A stretch of DNA of 64,000 nucleotides from Allopusillimonas sp048270225 (GCA_048270225.1 JBLWTG010000002.1:372001-436000), one strand, 5' to 3'. Positions 1-9,356 are shown, numbered from the stretch's first letter. The notes: generated by a model from the sequence alone, not told the origin. Program-made: numbers and translations.

Positions 1-78
1 TCCGCATTGTATTCTTGCCATAATGAAGCGCTATCACGACTGGCGTCGACGCTAGCCGATTTCAACGCAAAGGAGCGC

Positions 79-1149
79 ATGCAGTTTTCAGACATTTCTT
101 CCCCGGAACGCACCGTCGGCCTCTGCCTGACTCGTGCCTTGCACGCGCGTCAGTCCGCCTATGCGGGCTGTGAGCTTGAAGTGTTGCCGGACAAAGGACT
201 GGCTCACCATCATGTGCGGCTCTCAGGTACGCGAACGATCGCTCGCATTCCCAAGCAAAGCCAGTTAAACCTGTCCGCGCCGGACAACCTGCACTATCAG
301 GCAGCGGGCTTTGACCGGGCGTCCAGTGGCGGTCATGTGCCCAGGCTGATAGACATTCTGTTGCCCGATGAGAATCTACCCCGTGGCGCCCTGCTGGTGC
401 AGGAAATCACTGGTACGACACCCCAACTGCCCCGCCATCTCAAAGAAATCTGCGTGGCAATGGCCAGCATTCACGCTTTGCCGCTACCAAACCCGAGAAG
501 CCGTCCACCGCTTCGCGACTCGTGCGATCCATTGCAGGATATGCTGGATGAAATCCAGAGCCAGGCAGTATATCTGTCGCAGGCACAACTCTCCCCCATC
601 GCCCACAATGAAATAAGCCAGGCGCTGCAAGGCCTCGAGGCGCTTTGTCGAAAGACGACACGCCCGCGCAAGCGCTTGATCTCCTTCGATACTCACCCAG
701 GCAACTTCATGATGACCCGCGAAGGCAAGGCGGTGCTTGTTGACCTCGAAAAGGCCCGGTACAGTTACCCCTCGTTTGATCTCGCGCATGCCACGTTATA
801 TACATCTACAACCTGGGATACCGAGACCTACGCGGCGCTGACGCGTGACCAGATACTTTCTTCGTATGCCGACTGGGAAGCGGCCATGCCAACCGAGGCG
901 AAAGACGATCGAGGCTGGCATGGTTCTCTGCGCCAGGCGATGTGGCTATGGTCCATAACATGGTGCGCAAAATGGCGTGTGCTGTCGCTGCGGGAGCCGG
1001 ACAGCGTAGGCTGTGCCGAAGACTGGTCGTATCAATTGAGCACGCAATCATTAATCACACATGTGCGCGACCGCGTGGACCACTATCTCAGTCCGGATAT
1101 TGTGCATCGGGTCTTTAGCGAATGCCAGCACCTGGAGAACGCATTATGA
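79..1149 (+). CDS. APH-fold small-molecule kinase
   Basis: This is an aminoglycoside-phosphotransferase-fold kinase of about 356 residues, of the group that includes thiamine kinase ThiK and choline kinase. The catalytic loop reads DTHPGN, with D204, H206 and N209, and a metal-binding Asp (D222) sits in LVDLEKA. The frame is open to the left edge of the window, but ATG 79 follows AAAGGAGCGC and is the best start. The stop overlaps the ATG of the following substrate-binding gene (ATGA), so the two are translationally coupled. The context suggests that it phosphorylates whatever the downstream ABC transporter brings in. The substrate is not readable from the sequence; thiamine or a related alcohol is a guess. 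Confidence 0.75.
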   Translation: MQFSDISSPERTVGLCLTRALHARQSAYAGCELEVLPDKGLAHHHVRLSGTRTIARIPKQSQLNLSAPDNLHYQAAGFDRASSGGHVPRLIDILLPDENLPRGALLVQEITGTTPQLPRHLKEICVAMASIHALPLPNPRSRPPLRDSCDPLQDMLDEIQSQAVYLSQAQLSPIAHNEISQALQGLEALCRKTTRPRKRLISFDTHPGNFMMTREGKAVLVDLEKARYSYPSFDLAHATLYTSTTWDTETYAALTRDQILSSYADWEAAMPTEAKDDRGWHGSLRQAMWLWSITWCAKWRVLSLREPDSVGCAEDWSYQLSTQSLITHVRDRVDHYLSPDIVHRVFSECQHLENAL

Positions 1150-2357
1150 ATCGCTCAACCATCGCTGGTTTCCTGGCAGTTCTGCGCGCGCGAGTGGTTT
1201 TACTCATACTGGCTGCAGCGCTGCCGGGCGTCGCCTGTGCATCATGGGTTGACCTCGATAAGCAAGCCCAAGGCCAGACGGTTTACTTCAATGCCTGGGG
1301 CGGAGACGAAAGCACCAATGCTTATATAGCGTGGGTTGCCGACCAGGTAAAGCGTTCGGCGGGGATAGAACTGAAACAGGTTAAGGTCTCGGATACCGCC
1401 GAGGCCGTTCAGCGCATTGAAGCCGAGAAGCGAGCCGGGCGCGACTCGGACGGCTCGGTGGACCTGATCTGGATCAATGGCGAGAATTTCAAGCGACTCA
1501 AGACTGAAGGCCTGCTATACGGTCCGTGGGCAGAGCAACTGCCGAACTGGCAATACGTCGACACGCGCAAGCCTGTTCGCCAGGATTTCTCCGAACCGAC
1601 TGACGGCCTGGAGGCACCGTGGGGCGAGGCCCGTCTGACCCTTCTGGCAGACCGCAGCAAAGTGCCAACGCCGCCCGACTCTCCACAGGCGCTGCTGGAT
1701 TTCGCCCGCAAGCATCCTGGGCGAGTCACGTATCCCAAACCGCCTGACTTTCATGGCACCACCTTTCTGAAGCAATTGCTGCTGGCGCTCGCGCCTGAGC
1801 CGCAGGATATGGGCAAACCCGTTACACGCGCAGCCCTGGCACGCAACATCCCTGCGCTTTGGGCTTATCTGGATCAGTTGCATCCGTTGTTGTGGCGCGA
1901 AGGCAAGGCCTTCCCTTCCAGCGCAGCGCAGATGACCAGAATGCTTGCCGACAGTGAGTTGTTGCTCTCCATTACGTTCAATCCTAATGAGGGCGCAAAT
2001 CTCGCTTATCAAAAACGCGTTCCGCCAACCATATATGGCTTCGGATTCAAGCGCGGCATGATAGGCAATGTTCACTTTCTTGCCATCCCCTATAACGCCA
2101 AAGCCAAAGCAGCGGCCCAGGTAGTGGCCAATTTCATGCTGTCACCACAGGCCCAGGCGCGCAAGGCAGATCCAAAAATGTGGGGAGATGCCACCGTACT
2201 GAACGTGGCGGCCCTATCGCCCGCCGAGCAGGCCGCTTTCGGCAAACCCGCATCCGAGACGCAGGTAATTACTGTTCCCACGCTGCCGGAACCGGATGCC
2301 AGCTGGATGAAGGCACTGGACCAGGCTTGGCTGGCACGCTATGGCTCGGGGAAATAG
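1146..2357 (+). CDS. ynjB: YnjB-like ABC transporter substrate-binding protein
   Basis: This 403-residue periplasmic solute-binding protein begins with a Sec signal peptide: a hydrophobic stretch at about residues 16-32 ends in VACAS. The mature part starts QTVYFNAWGGDESTN and carries the VDLIWINGENF segment typical of YnjB, a relative of the thiamine-binding ThiB family. ATG 1146 overlaps the upstream kinase stop. An ATG eight codons earlier (1122) lies inside the kinase gene and is less likely. The 3' end overlaps the permease start by 17 bases. Ligand specificity is unknown; YnjB proteins are usually called putative thiamine transport components by homology only. Confidence 0.82.
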   Translation: MNRSTIAGFLAVLRARVVLLILAAALPGVACASWVDLDKQAQGQTVYFNAWGGDESTNAYIAWVADQVKRSAGIELKQVKVSDTAEAVQRIEAEKRAGRDSDGSVDLIWINGENFKRLKTEGLLYGPWAEQLPNWQYVDTRKPVRQDFSEPTDGLEAPWGEARLTLLADRSKVPTPPDSPQALLDFARKHPGRVTYPKPPDFHGTTFLKQLLLALAPEPQDMGKPVTRAALARNIPALWAYLDQLHPLLWREGKAFPSSAAQMTRMLADSELLLSITFNPNEGANLAYQKRVPPTIYGFGFKRGMIGNVHFLAIPYNAKAKAAAQVVANFMLSPQAQARKADPKMWGDATVLNVAALSPAEQAAFGKPASETQVITVPTLPEPDASWMKALDQAWLARYGSGK

Positions 2358-3990
2358 TCCGGCCGGTCACCGAAGTGACGGCAGGCGGCGCGTCTGGCGT
2401 TCTGGCGTCGTGGCAGGTGTCGCTCTAGTCATTGCGCCGATATTCGCGGGACTATCCTGGTTTCTGACGCCAGCCATGCAGGCCAACGCCTGGCGCGGCG
2501 CACTGGGCGACCCGCAATTCGGGCAGGCCTTGATACGGACGCTAGTCACAGCGCTGGGCTCTACCGCGCTGTCGCTGACGCTGGCAATTGTCGTCATGGT
2601 AGTGGTATACCCCGGAGCGACCTGGAGGCGCCTGAACGCACGCCTGCCGGTACTGCTGGCCTTTCCACATGCCGCTTTTGCCATTGGCGTGGCCCTGTTG
2701 GTCTCGCCCACTGGCTGGGGTGCCAGACTGCTGGCCACGCTGCTGGGTTGGGATGCGCCCCCGCAATGGGTGACCGTGCAGGACAACTACGGCCTGACGC
2801 TGATGGTCACGCTGGCAATCAAGGAAAGTTGGTTCTTGCTCTGGATGCTGGCCGCGACACTGAGCGAACAGGACGTTGCGCGCCAAATGACCATCGCTCG
2901 CAGCCTGGGCTACGGACGCACGCAGACGTGGTTGCATGTACTCCTGCCGCAAGTGCTGCCCCGGCTCGCATGGCCGCTCATTGCCGTGTTGGCCTATGGA
3001 TTGTCTGTCGTCGACATGGCAATAGTGCTTGGGCCCACGACACCGCCTACCCTGGCGGTACTGACCTGGCAATGGTTGTCCAACCCCGATCAGCAGCGCA
3101 TCGCTCAGGGCACAATAGGCGCCCTGCTGCTGGCAGGCCTGCTGCCGCTCACTGTGATACTGATCCGGCTAGCCTGGACCGTATGCGCGAGGCTGACAAA
3201 CTATCCGCAAGGCCGCCGCAGGCCTGGCCGCGCATCGCCCCAACTTCAGCGCGTCGCCCTGGGCATAGTGCTTGCACTGGGTGTGTTGCCCGGTATCGTT
3301 CTGCTGCTGTGGTCATTCACAAGTGCTTGGTTTTTCCCTGCCCTGCTTCCGTCCGAATGGACGATGTCCAACTGGATGTCAGTGGATCTGCAACCGCTGT
3401 TTACCACCCTCTGGCTGGGCATGGGCTGTGTGGCGCTGATGCTTCCCCTGGCCTTGATTTGGCTGGAATGGGGTCCCTCCCGTTATACCTCGCTGATTTA
3501 TGCGCCGTTACTCCTGCCAGCGTTGCCCCTGGCCGCCGCCCAATACAGTGTGCTGCTGCGGCTCAATCTGGACGGCACGCCGGCAGGTCTCATCTGGAGT
3601 CACCTAGCCTGGGTGCTACCGTATATGCTGATTGCCCTGACTGGTCCCTACCGCGCCTTTGATCCACGCATTGTCACCACGGCGCGCGCCTTGGGCTGCA
3701 CGCGCTGGGAAGCCTGCATCAGGGTCAAGTGGCCCATGCTGCTGCGCCCCATCCTGGCCGCCGCTGCCATCGGATTTTCTGTGAGTGTCGCCCAATACCT
3801 TCCCACGCTCTTTGCGGGCGCAGGCCGGTTCGCGACAGTCACCACGGAGGCGGTTGCCTTGAGCGCCGGCGGAGACCGACGCATCCTGGCCGTTCAGTCT
3901 TCGCTACAAATGCTGCTTCCTCTGCTGGCGTTCTCGTTGACTGTCTTTATATCCTGGCGCAGCACGCATGCACGCAGGGCGATGCTTTGA
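2341..3990 (+). CDS. ynjC: YnjC-like fused ABC permease
   Basis: This 549-residue inner-membrane protein consists of two fused permease halves of the ThiP/YnjC type. Each half carries an EAA-like loop that docks on the ATPase: ARSLGYGRTQTW near residue 187 and ARALGCTRWEAC near residue 450. About twelve hydrophobic segments are visible. The ATG at 2341 lies inside the end of ynjB, so the two genes are translationally coupled. A fused permease served by one ATPase gene is the expected architecture of this family. It should form the membrane channel for the ligand of the preceding binding protein. Confidence 0.83.
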   Translation: MARGNSPAGHRSDGRRRVWRSGVVAGVALVIAPIFAGLSWFLTPAMQANAWRGALGDPQFGQALIRTLVTALGSTALSLTLAIVVMVVVYPGATWRRLNARLPVLLAFPHAAFAIGVALLVSPTGWGARLLATLLGWDAPPQWVTVQDNYGLTLMVTLAIKESWFLLWMLAATLSEQDVARQMTIARSLGYGRTQTWLHVLLPQVLPRLAWPLIAVLAYGLSVVDMAIVLGPTTPPTLAVLTWQWLSNPDQQRIAQGTIGALLLAGLLPLTVILIRLAWTVCARLTNYPQGRRRPGRASPQLQRVALGIVLALGVLPGIVLLLWSFTSAWFFPALLPSEWTMSNWMSVDLQPLFTTLWLGMGCVALMLPLALIWLEWGPSRYTSLIYAPLLLPALPLAAAQYSVLLRLNLDGTPAGLIWSHLAWVLPYMLIALTGPYRAFDPRIVTTARALGCTRWEACIRVKWPMLLRPILAAAAIGFSVSVAQYLPTLFAGAGRFATVTTEAVALSAGGDRRILAVQSSLQMLLPLLAFSLTVFISWRSTHARRAML

Positions 3991-4002
3991 AAGGAGTCAC
4001 TC

Positions 4003-4650
4003 ATGCTTGAGGTTCGCGGCCTGAACATCCATCGCGGCACACAGCGGCTTGTCGGACCCCTGGATTTCGCAGTGGAGCCCGGACAGGTGCACACTATCAT
4101 GGGGCCGTCCGGATCGGGCAAGTCCACTGTCCTGAACTGGATGATAGGAGATGCCAACGACGCGTTCCGATACGCCGGAGACTTATTGCTCGATGGCGAG
4201 TCCGTCCTCGACATGCCGATTGAGCGCCGCCGGATTGGGATCCTGTTCCAAGACGATCTGCTGTTCCCGCATATGAGTGTAGGCCATAACATGGCCTTTG
4301 CCTTGCCTGCGCGCATCACCGGTCAGGGCGCACGACGCCAACGCGTGGATCAGATGCTAGCGCGGGCAGGCCTGGCAGGGTTTCACGATCGCGATCCGGC
4401 CACGCTGTCCGGCGGACAGCGAGCACGCATCAGCGTTGCGCGCTCGCTATTGGCAGAGCCGCGTGCATTGTTGCTGGACGAACCGTTCTCCAAACTGGAT
4501 GCCGCACGGCGCGAACAGTTTAGGGCGTTCGTTTTCGACTGGTTAGCCCAACAGGGGATACCAGCCATTCTGGTGACCCATGACCGCAATGATGTGCCCA
4601 CCAGGGGTTCACTCACTATATTGACAATGAACGGCAACGATCAGAATTGA
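4003..4650 (+). CDS. ynjD: YnjD-like ABC transporter ATPase
   Basis: This short ABC ATPase has 215 residues. It carries Walker A GPSGSGKST near residue 35, a Q-loop (GILFQDD), the signature LSGGQRARISVARSL near residue 135, Walker B LLLDEPFSKLD and the switch histidine in ILVTHDR. The length matches YnjD (about 217 residues), with no C-terminal regulatory domain. It starts 12 bases after ynjC, preceded by AAAGGAG. It is the last gene of the kinase-ynjB-ynjC-ynjD operon and would power the transporter from the cytoplasmic face. Confidence 0.85.
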   Translation: MLEVRGLNIHRGTQRLVGPLDFAVEPGQVHTIMGPSGSGKSTVLNWMIGDANDAFRYAGDLLLDGESVLDMPIERRRIGILFQDDLLFPHMSVGHNMAFALPARITGQGARRQRVDQMLARAGLAGFHDRDPATLSGGQRARISVARSLLAEPRALLLDEPFSKLDAARREQFRAFVFDWLAQQGIPAILVTHDRNDVPTRGSLTILTMNGNDQN

Positions 4651-4686
4651 TGCCGCCGCGTATCTGGCTGATAAGATAGGGTGCAC

Positions 4687-5370
4687 TCAACGACGATAGG
4701 CTCGGGCAAGTTTCTCGACTGGCGTGCCCAGCCAGTAGAGCAAGCGCAGGCGCCACATCAATAGCATGGTCCGCCACACGCCATTGGTATCCCAGCGACG
4801 ACCTGAAGTCCTCACTTTAGCCCGCAGACAAGCTGGACGGCTGAGCTTGCGCAAGCGCGCTGACAGCGCGATGTCTTCCATCAGCGGCTGTAGCGGAAAC
4901 CCACCTATCCGGGTAAACACATCGCGCTGAACAAAGATGGCCTGATCACCGGTCGCGATGCCACTCATGCGGGATCGCCAGTTCATCATCGCGGCAATGA
5001 CGGGCAGCATGCGACTTCGCCCACTGATGACGACATCAAACCGCCCCCAGCATATGCCCGGCCGCGACAATGCCAAGACAATGTCCTGCACAGCCCTGGC
5101 AGGCAACTGTGTATCCGCATGCAGAAACAGCAACACCTCCCCGCCCGCCAATTCTGCGCCAGCGTTCATCTGGGAGGCTCGCCCTGGTCCCGCTGAAATC
5201 CAGCGCACATTTTTGACTGACGCGAGATCCCGCGAATCATCATTGCTTTCGCCATCAGCGACGATCACCTCGCATCCTGCCTCATCAAGCATTCGGATCT
5301 GTTGTCGCAAGCTGGCAAGATTAGCCGCTTCGTTCAAGACGGGAATGATGACGGACAGTCTCATCTGCAT
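4687..5370 (-). CDS. Family 2 glycosyltransferase (TIGR04283-like)
   Basis: This 227-residue GT-A fold glycosyltransferase starts with RLSVIIPVLNEAANL and carries the nucleotide-sugar DGES motif (VADGESNDDS) and an LFLHADTQLP segment. This pattern fits the TIGR04283 group, often labelled selenodomain-associated transferase 2. It starts 11 bases after msrQ ends and is the last gene of the long minus-strand block. An internal ATG at 5364 is equally possible as the start because no clear ribosome binding site separates them. The acceptor is unknown. Confidence 0.75.
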   Translation of the reverse strand: MQMRLSVIIPVLNEAANLASLRQQIRMLDEAGCEVIVADGESNDDSRDLASVKNVRWISAGPGRASQMNAGAELAGGEVLLFLHADTQLPARAVQDIVLALSRPGICWGRFDVVISGRSRMLPVIAAMMNWRSRMSGIATGDQAIFVQRDVFTRIGGFPLQPLMEDIALSARLRKLSRPACLRAKVRTSGRRWDTNGVWRTMLLMWRLRLLYWLGTPVEKLARAYRR

Positions 5371-5381
5371 TCAGGGCCGGC

Positions 5382-6050
5382 TCACCGCGCGCTTGGGCTT
5401 GAGCCTGCCGGACGATCCGAGCGGCGTTTGAGCCAATGTCCCACTCTGTAAAGCAGCAACAGCGTGAAGATCGCGCCATACAGGTAGGGCTCGAAAAAAT
5501 TATTCTTGCCCGCGCGAATGAGCCAGAAATGCGCGACGGAGAGCACTGCAATGGGATAGATCGCGTAGTGCAGACGCTGCCATCCGCGACCGAGCCGGCG
5601 TATCCAGCCGTGTGTGGACGTCAGGGCCATCAGCAGCATGGGCACCATGGCGATCACACCCACGGTGATGAAAGGCCGTTGCCAGATGTCCTGCCCCATC
5701 GATGCAAGAGACCAGTTACGCTCCCAGTAGGCCCAGCCCAGTACATGCAGGGTGCTGTAAAAGAAAGCGAACAGCCCCAGCATGCGCCGGTAGCGCAACA
5801 GCGCCGGTTGCTTCAGCAGACGCCTGACAGGCGTGACCAGCAGCGTGAGCGCCAGCGCCACCAGGGCCCAGATGCCCGAGGACCTGATCAGAAATTCCGG
5901 CGGATTGGCCGTGAGCCCGTCTGTAAACCCCAGCCACACCCAATGAAACACCGGATACAGCGACAGGAGAAAGACGAAGGGCTTGGTCACGGCAATCTGC
6001 CGGGCTGTCCATCGGACAACGGGTCGCTGCGTAGTGTCTGTCAAAGCCAT
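5382..6050 (-). CDS. msrQ: MsrQ, heme-binding membrane subunit of MsrPQ
   Basis: MsrQ (formerly YedZ) is a heme b membrane protein that passes quinone electrons to periplasmic MsrP for reduction of methionine sulfoxide in envelope proteins. This copy has 222 residues, six predicted membrane segments and the conserved core from PVFHWVW to STHGWIRRLGRGWQRLHY, with the histidines expected to bind heme. I chose ATG 6050 because it follows AGGACATC. An in-frame TTG at 6086 has no comparable site. It follows msrP by 55 bases on the same strand. Confidence 0.92.
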   Translation of the reverse strand: MALTDTTQRPVVRWTARQIAVTKPFVFLLSLYPVFHWVWLGFTDGLTANPPEFLIRSSGIWALVALALTLLVTPVRRLLKQPALLRYRRMLGLFAFFYSTLHVLGWAYWERNWSLASMGQDIWQRPFITVGVIAMVPMLLMALTSTHGWIRRLGRGWQRLHYAIYPIAVLSVAHFWLIRAGKNNFFEPYLYGAIFTLLLLYRVGHWLKRRSDRPAGSSPSAR

Positions 6051-6105
6051 GATGTCCTGTCGTAGAAGGGAATACTCGCGGTCCAATCCCGATACTCGAA
6101 CTGCA

Positions 6106-7062
6106 TCAGAAATTGCGTTTCAGATCCATACCCGTGTACAAGGATGCAACCTGTTCGGCATAGCCGTTGAACATCAGTGTCTCGGCGCGCGGCGCAAAAA
6201 ACCCCGCACCGATACGACGCTCGGTGGCCTGGCTCCAGCGTGGATGCGGCACCTGCGGATTCACATTGCCATAAAATCCATATTCACTGGGCGCGACCTT
6301 GACCCAACTGGTCAGTGGCTGCTTTTCGGTCAGGCGGATCTTGACGATGGACTTGCCGGATTTGAAGCCATATTTCCATGGAATAATCACCCGCACCGGC
6401 GCGCCATTCTGCCTGGGCAAAGGCTTGCCGTAAACGCCGAAGGTGAGCAGAGTCAGCGGATTCATGGCCTCATCGATGCGCAGCGCTTCCACATACGGCC
6501 AGTCCAGGATGCGATCCTTCAGGCCGGGCATGTTCTTGGGCTGCTCCACTGTCACAAACTCCACGAACTTGGCCTTGCTTGTAGGCCTCACTCGCTTGAG
6601 CAATGCGGAGAGCGGATAACCCTGCCACGGAATCACCATGGACCAGGCTTCGACACACCGCAGGCGATACACCCGGTCCTCGAGCGGCGCAAGCTTCAGG
6701 AGCGCGTCCAGGTCGTACACGCCAGGATGCTCGACCTCGCCCTCGACGCTCACCGACCATGGATCGATCTGCAGCCCACCTGCATAGGTGGAGGGATCGC
6801 TCTTGCCTGTGCCGAACTCGTAGAAATTATTGTAGGTCGTAACATCCTTTTCCGAGGTCAAGGCGTCGTCGACACGGTACAGAGGATTGGGCGTGCTCTT
6901 GGGCAGCGTTGCTGCCAGAGCGTCCGAAGACATCAGCCAATTGCCGGCCAATACCGCGACGGCCCCTGCCCCCGCCTGCTGCATCCAGCGGCGGCGCGAT
7001 TGCCAGACGGCTTCGGGCGTGATCTCGGAAGCAGCGATAGCGGGAATTCTGGGTTTGGACAT
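6106..7062 (-). CDS. msrP: MsrP, periplasmic methionine sulfoxide reductase
   Basis: MsrP (YedY) is the molybdopterin catalytic subunit that repairs oxidised methionines in periplasmic proteins. The 318-residue product has a Tat signal (SRRRWMQQAG, R23-R25, then a hydrophobic stretch ending SSDALA). The Mo-ligating cysteine is C136 in YRLRCVEAWSM. The C-terminal half carries the GTGKSDPSTY and WKYGFKSGKSIVKI family motifs. ATG 7062 follows GAAGGAAATTTT, a good site. Extending the frame to 7137 would run into the upstream hydrolase. It sits 10 bases below that hydrolase and upstream of msrQ, which suggests co-transcription with the lipid-modification genes further upstream. Confidence 0.95.
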   Translation of the reverse strand: MSKPRIPAIAASEITPEAVWQSRRRWMQQAGAGAVAVLAGNWLMSSDALAATLPKSTPNPLYRVDDALTSEKDVTTYNNFYEFGTGKSDPSTYAGGLQIDPWSVSVEGEVEHPGVYDLDALLKLAPLEDRVYRLRCVEAWSMVIPWQGYPLSALLKRVRPTSKAKFVEFVTVEQPKNMPGLKDRILDWPYVEALRIDEAMNPLTLLTFGVYGKPLPRQNGAPVRVIIPWKYGFKSGKSIVKIRLTEKQPLTSWVKVAPSEYGFYGNVNPQVPHPRWSQATERRIGAGFFAPRAETLMFNGYAEQVASLYTGMDLKRNF

Positions 7063-7072
7063 AAAATTTCCT

Positions 7073-8014
7073 TCATGAAATTGAACGTGCTGCGCCATGC
7101 TCCGCCTGAGTGCCACGTTCGGCCTTGTCGTCATCATGCATCACATCAGTATTGCGGGATACAAAATGGCTGACTTCCTCAAGCACGGGAAAAAACGACC
7201 GCAACACTGGCGCAAATGCACCAACCAGCATACCGTGGCCGACACCTTCCAAACTGACTGTTTGCACAGGCACGTGTTTCGCGCGCAGTGCGGCGGCAAG
7301 GCCGGCCGAGTTTCTCTCCGGGTCGACCACCGTGTCTGCGCTGCCTGTTATTAACAACGTGGGCGGCGCCGCTGCGGTAACATGCCTGATGGGCTGGGAA
7401 TCAACAGGCGTATTCGGATAAAGGAACGCCGGCTTGATGGACTCAGCCACGATAGGAAGAAAGTCGTAGGGTCCCGCAATACCTATCCATCCGCGCAGCG
7501 CGGCAGGACTCGCATCGAATTTCGCCAACCAGCGTGGATCAAGCGCTACCATGGCTGCATTGTAGGCTCCGGCACTGTGGCCGGCCACAAAAATCTGCCT
7601 GGCATTGCCGCCGTACTCGCCTATGTGCTTGAGCGTCCAGGACACCGCCTGGGCCGAGTCTTCGATAAAAATGGGGTAGGTCACCTGCGGAGACAGCCGA
7701 TAATCTGCGACAACGGTCAATATGCCCCGTGAGGCCAACGCACGGCCGACGAAGCCGTATTGTTCGCGCGACCCGCTATTCCAGTTCCCTCCGTATAGGA
7801 AAACCACCACACGAGGCGGCGTATTTGACGACCTGGGAATATAGAGATCAAGCTTCTGGCGCGCCTCGTGGCCATATGCCACGTCTCTCACTATGCGACT
7901 TTTGGCCGTGTCGATCAGGGCCAACGCGTTCAGCAGCGTCAGGGGCGAGAAAACGGCCAGCGCAGTCATCGACAACAAGGCGCCCACCGCGACAAACAGA
8001 ATAAAACGAAGCAT
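7073..8014 (-). CDS. Alpha/beta hydrolase (BD-FAE/esterase type)
   Basis: This 313-residue alpha/beta hydrolase has an N-terminal hydrophobic segment (residues about 3-30), a signal peptide or membrane anchor that would place the enzyme in the envelope. The oxyanion motif is LYGGNW (around residues 74-78) and the nucleophile is S147 in GHSAGA. The Asp and His late in the protein (DTVVDP, GVGHGM) complete the triad. Related proteins are carboxylesterases or kynurenine-formamidase-like enzymes. The natural ester is unknown. It follows the SDR gene by two bases, so it belongs to the same operon. Confidence 0.8.
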   Translation of the reverse strand: MLRFILFVAVGALLSMTALAVFSPLTLLNALALIDTAKSRIVRDVAYGHEARQKLDLYIPRSSNTPPRVVVFLYGGNWNSGSREQYGFVGRALASRGILTVVADYRLSPQVTYPIFIEDSAQAVSWTLKHIGEYGGNARQIFVAGHSAGAYNAAMVALDPRWLAKFDASPAALRGWIGIAGPYDFLPIVAESIKPAFLYPNTPVDSQPIRHVTAAAPPTLLITGSADTVVDPERNSAGLAAALRAKHVPVQTVSLEGVGHGMLVGAFAPVLRSFFPVLEEVSHFVSRNTDVMHDDDKAERGTQAEHGAARSIS

Positions 8015-8016
8015 GA

Positions 8017-8799
8017 TCAGCGTCCCATCATCTGCACCAGCGCAGCCAGCCGCAAGCGATAAGGCAGCAGGCTTACCATTTTCAGCAGCCGCGTAAATCG
8101 CTTGGGAAAGTGAATCTCGAACTGCCCTTTTTCGATACCGCCTAGTATCTCGCGCGCGGCCTGCTCGGTCGAGATCATCGCAGGCATGGGGAAGGTATTG
8201 CGTGCGGTCATCTTGGTTTTCACAAAACCCGGATTCACCAGATAAACCCCCAGGCCTTTGGGGTGCAATTCGGCATATAAAAGCTCTGCCAGGTTGATAA
8301 GTGCGGCCTTGGTCGGCCCATAGACAGTGGCATTGGGCAGCCCCAGATAGCCTGCCACGCTGGCAACCAGGGCGATTGAGCCCTCGCCCCGGGCAATCAG
8401 GTCTGGGAGAATCACTTCAAGGCCATAGAAAACGCCGGCCAGATTAACGTCTATGGTTGTGTGCGCGTTTTCTGACCGAAGCTCCCAGGAGCGTACCTGG
8501 TCATACTGGCCTGCGCAGAAAAGCGTCAGGTCCAGCCCCCCCCACTCCTGCAACAAATAGGCGTGCGCTGTTTTCCAGGCCTGCGGATCGGTCACGTCCA
8601 TGGGCACGACAACCGCCTGCCCGGCCTGGCCGGCGACCTCGACGAGCGCATCGCGCCTGCGGGCGCTGAGCGCGACATGCGCCCCACGCTGCAGAAGATC
8701 ACGGGCAACCGCTGCGCCTATGCCGCTTGATGCGCCAACCAGCCAGACTCGCTTGCCCTGCCAGTCGGGCCAGCGGGGATTCAGTGGCGTCAGAAACAT
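8017..8799 (-). CDS. Short-chain dehydrogenase/reductase
   Basis: This classical SDR has 260 residues. The cofactor loop is GASSGIG (residues 22-28) and the catalytic tyrosine and lysine are in VYGPTKAAL. The R-R-R cluster after the second strand (LSARRRD) suggests NADP preference. It lies between the DUF3833 lipoprotein gene (gap 26 bases) and the esterase gene (gap 2 bases). SDRs of this kind recur in operons with CFA-synthase-like, DUF1365 and FAD oxidoreductase genes, where a role in lipid modification is suspected but not demonstrated for most of them. Confidence 0.85.
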   Translation of the reverse strand: MFLTPLNPRWPDWQGKRVWLVGASSGIGAAVARDLLQRGAHVALSARRRDALVEVAGQAGQAVVVPMDVTDPQAWKTAHAYLLQEWGGLDLTLFCAGQYDQVRSWELRSENAHTTIDVNLAGVFYGLEVILPDLIARGEGSIALVASVAGYLGLPNATVYGPTKAALINLAELLYAELHPKGLGVYLVNPGFVKTKMTARNTFPMPAMISTEQAAREILGGIEKGQFEIHFPKRFTRLLKMVSLLPYRLRLAALVQMMGR

Positions 8800-8825
8800 G
8801 ATGTCCTCAACATGCCAGAAACCAA

Positions 8826-9356
8826 TTATTGGTCGCGGCGAAAAAATACAGTGACCTGCCCGACCTCGAAACCGAACTTCGTCACGCTGGCCCGGTTTAC
8901 CACCGTCTGCTCATCCACCCGAAAAAGCCAATCGTCGAACTTAACGTTATAGACCGTGTCACCAACAGGCAGTTTGAGCGTATAGCGCATGCGAAATGCG
9001 TTCCCGGCACCCCGGCCTATGGCCACGCCTATGACATCGCCAGCCTCACCATGAAGCGAACCGTCAGTCTGCGGCGTGAAAGTCCAAACGCGTTCCTGCT
9101 CCGTTCCATCGGTATAAAAGAAATGCTCTTTGAGTATGAATTTACCGTCCTGATTGTGGCCTTCCATCTTGATATGAAAGCGCTTCACAACTTCGCCGCT
9201 GCGTTTTTGAAACATCCCCCATGCCTCGGTCTTGCCCTGGAAATACTGGGTGACGTCAAGCCTGGGTTCTTCCTGGGCATAGCGGGAAACATCCGGCACT
9301 GCGCAGGATGTCAGCGCCAGCGCACCAGCGAGCATAAGCAGTGGTTTCATCATCAT
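8826..9356 (-). CDS. DUF3833 family lipoprotein
   Basis: This is a 176-residue probable lipoprotein with a short signal ending in the lipobox LTSC. The rest of the sequence (PRLDVTQYFQGKTEAWGMFQ, later EHFFYTDG and WLFRVDEQTVVNRA) matches the DUF3833 family. The start reads ATGATGATG, and the first ATG (9356) overlaps the stop of the MFS gene. A GGAG sits just upstream. DUF3833 genes recur beside CFA-synthase-like and DUF1365 genes. The fold is predicted to be lipocalin-like by some annotations, but the function is unknown. Confidence 0.8.
   Translation of the reverse strand: MMMKPLLMLAGALALTSCAVPDVSRYAQEEPRLDVTQYFQGKTEAWGMFQKRSGEVVKRFHIKMEGHNQDGKFILKEHFFYTDGTEQERVWTFTPQTDGSLHGEAGDVIGVAIGRGAGNAFRMRYTLKLPVGDTVYNVKFDDWLFRVDEQTVVNRASVTKFGFEVGQVTVFFRRDQ

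Noticed and set aside
2..55. Short open frame from the left edge ending in IMKRYHDWRRR
   Set aside because: It could be the tail of an upstream gene, but 17 codons with no recognisable motif are not enough to support one.
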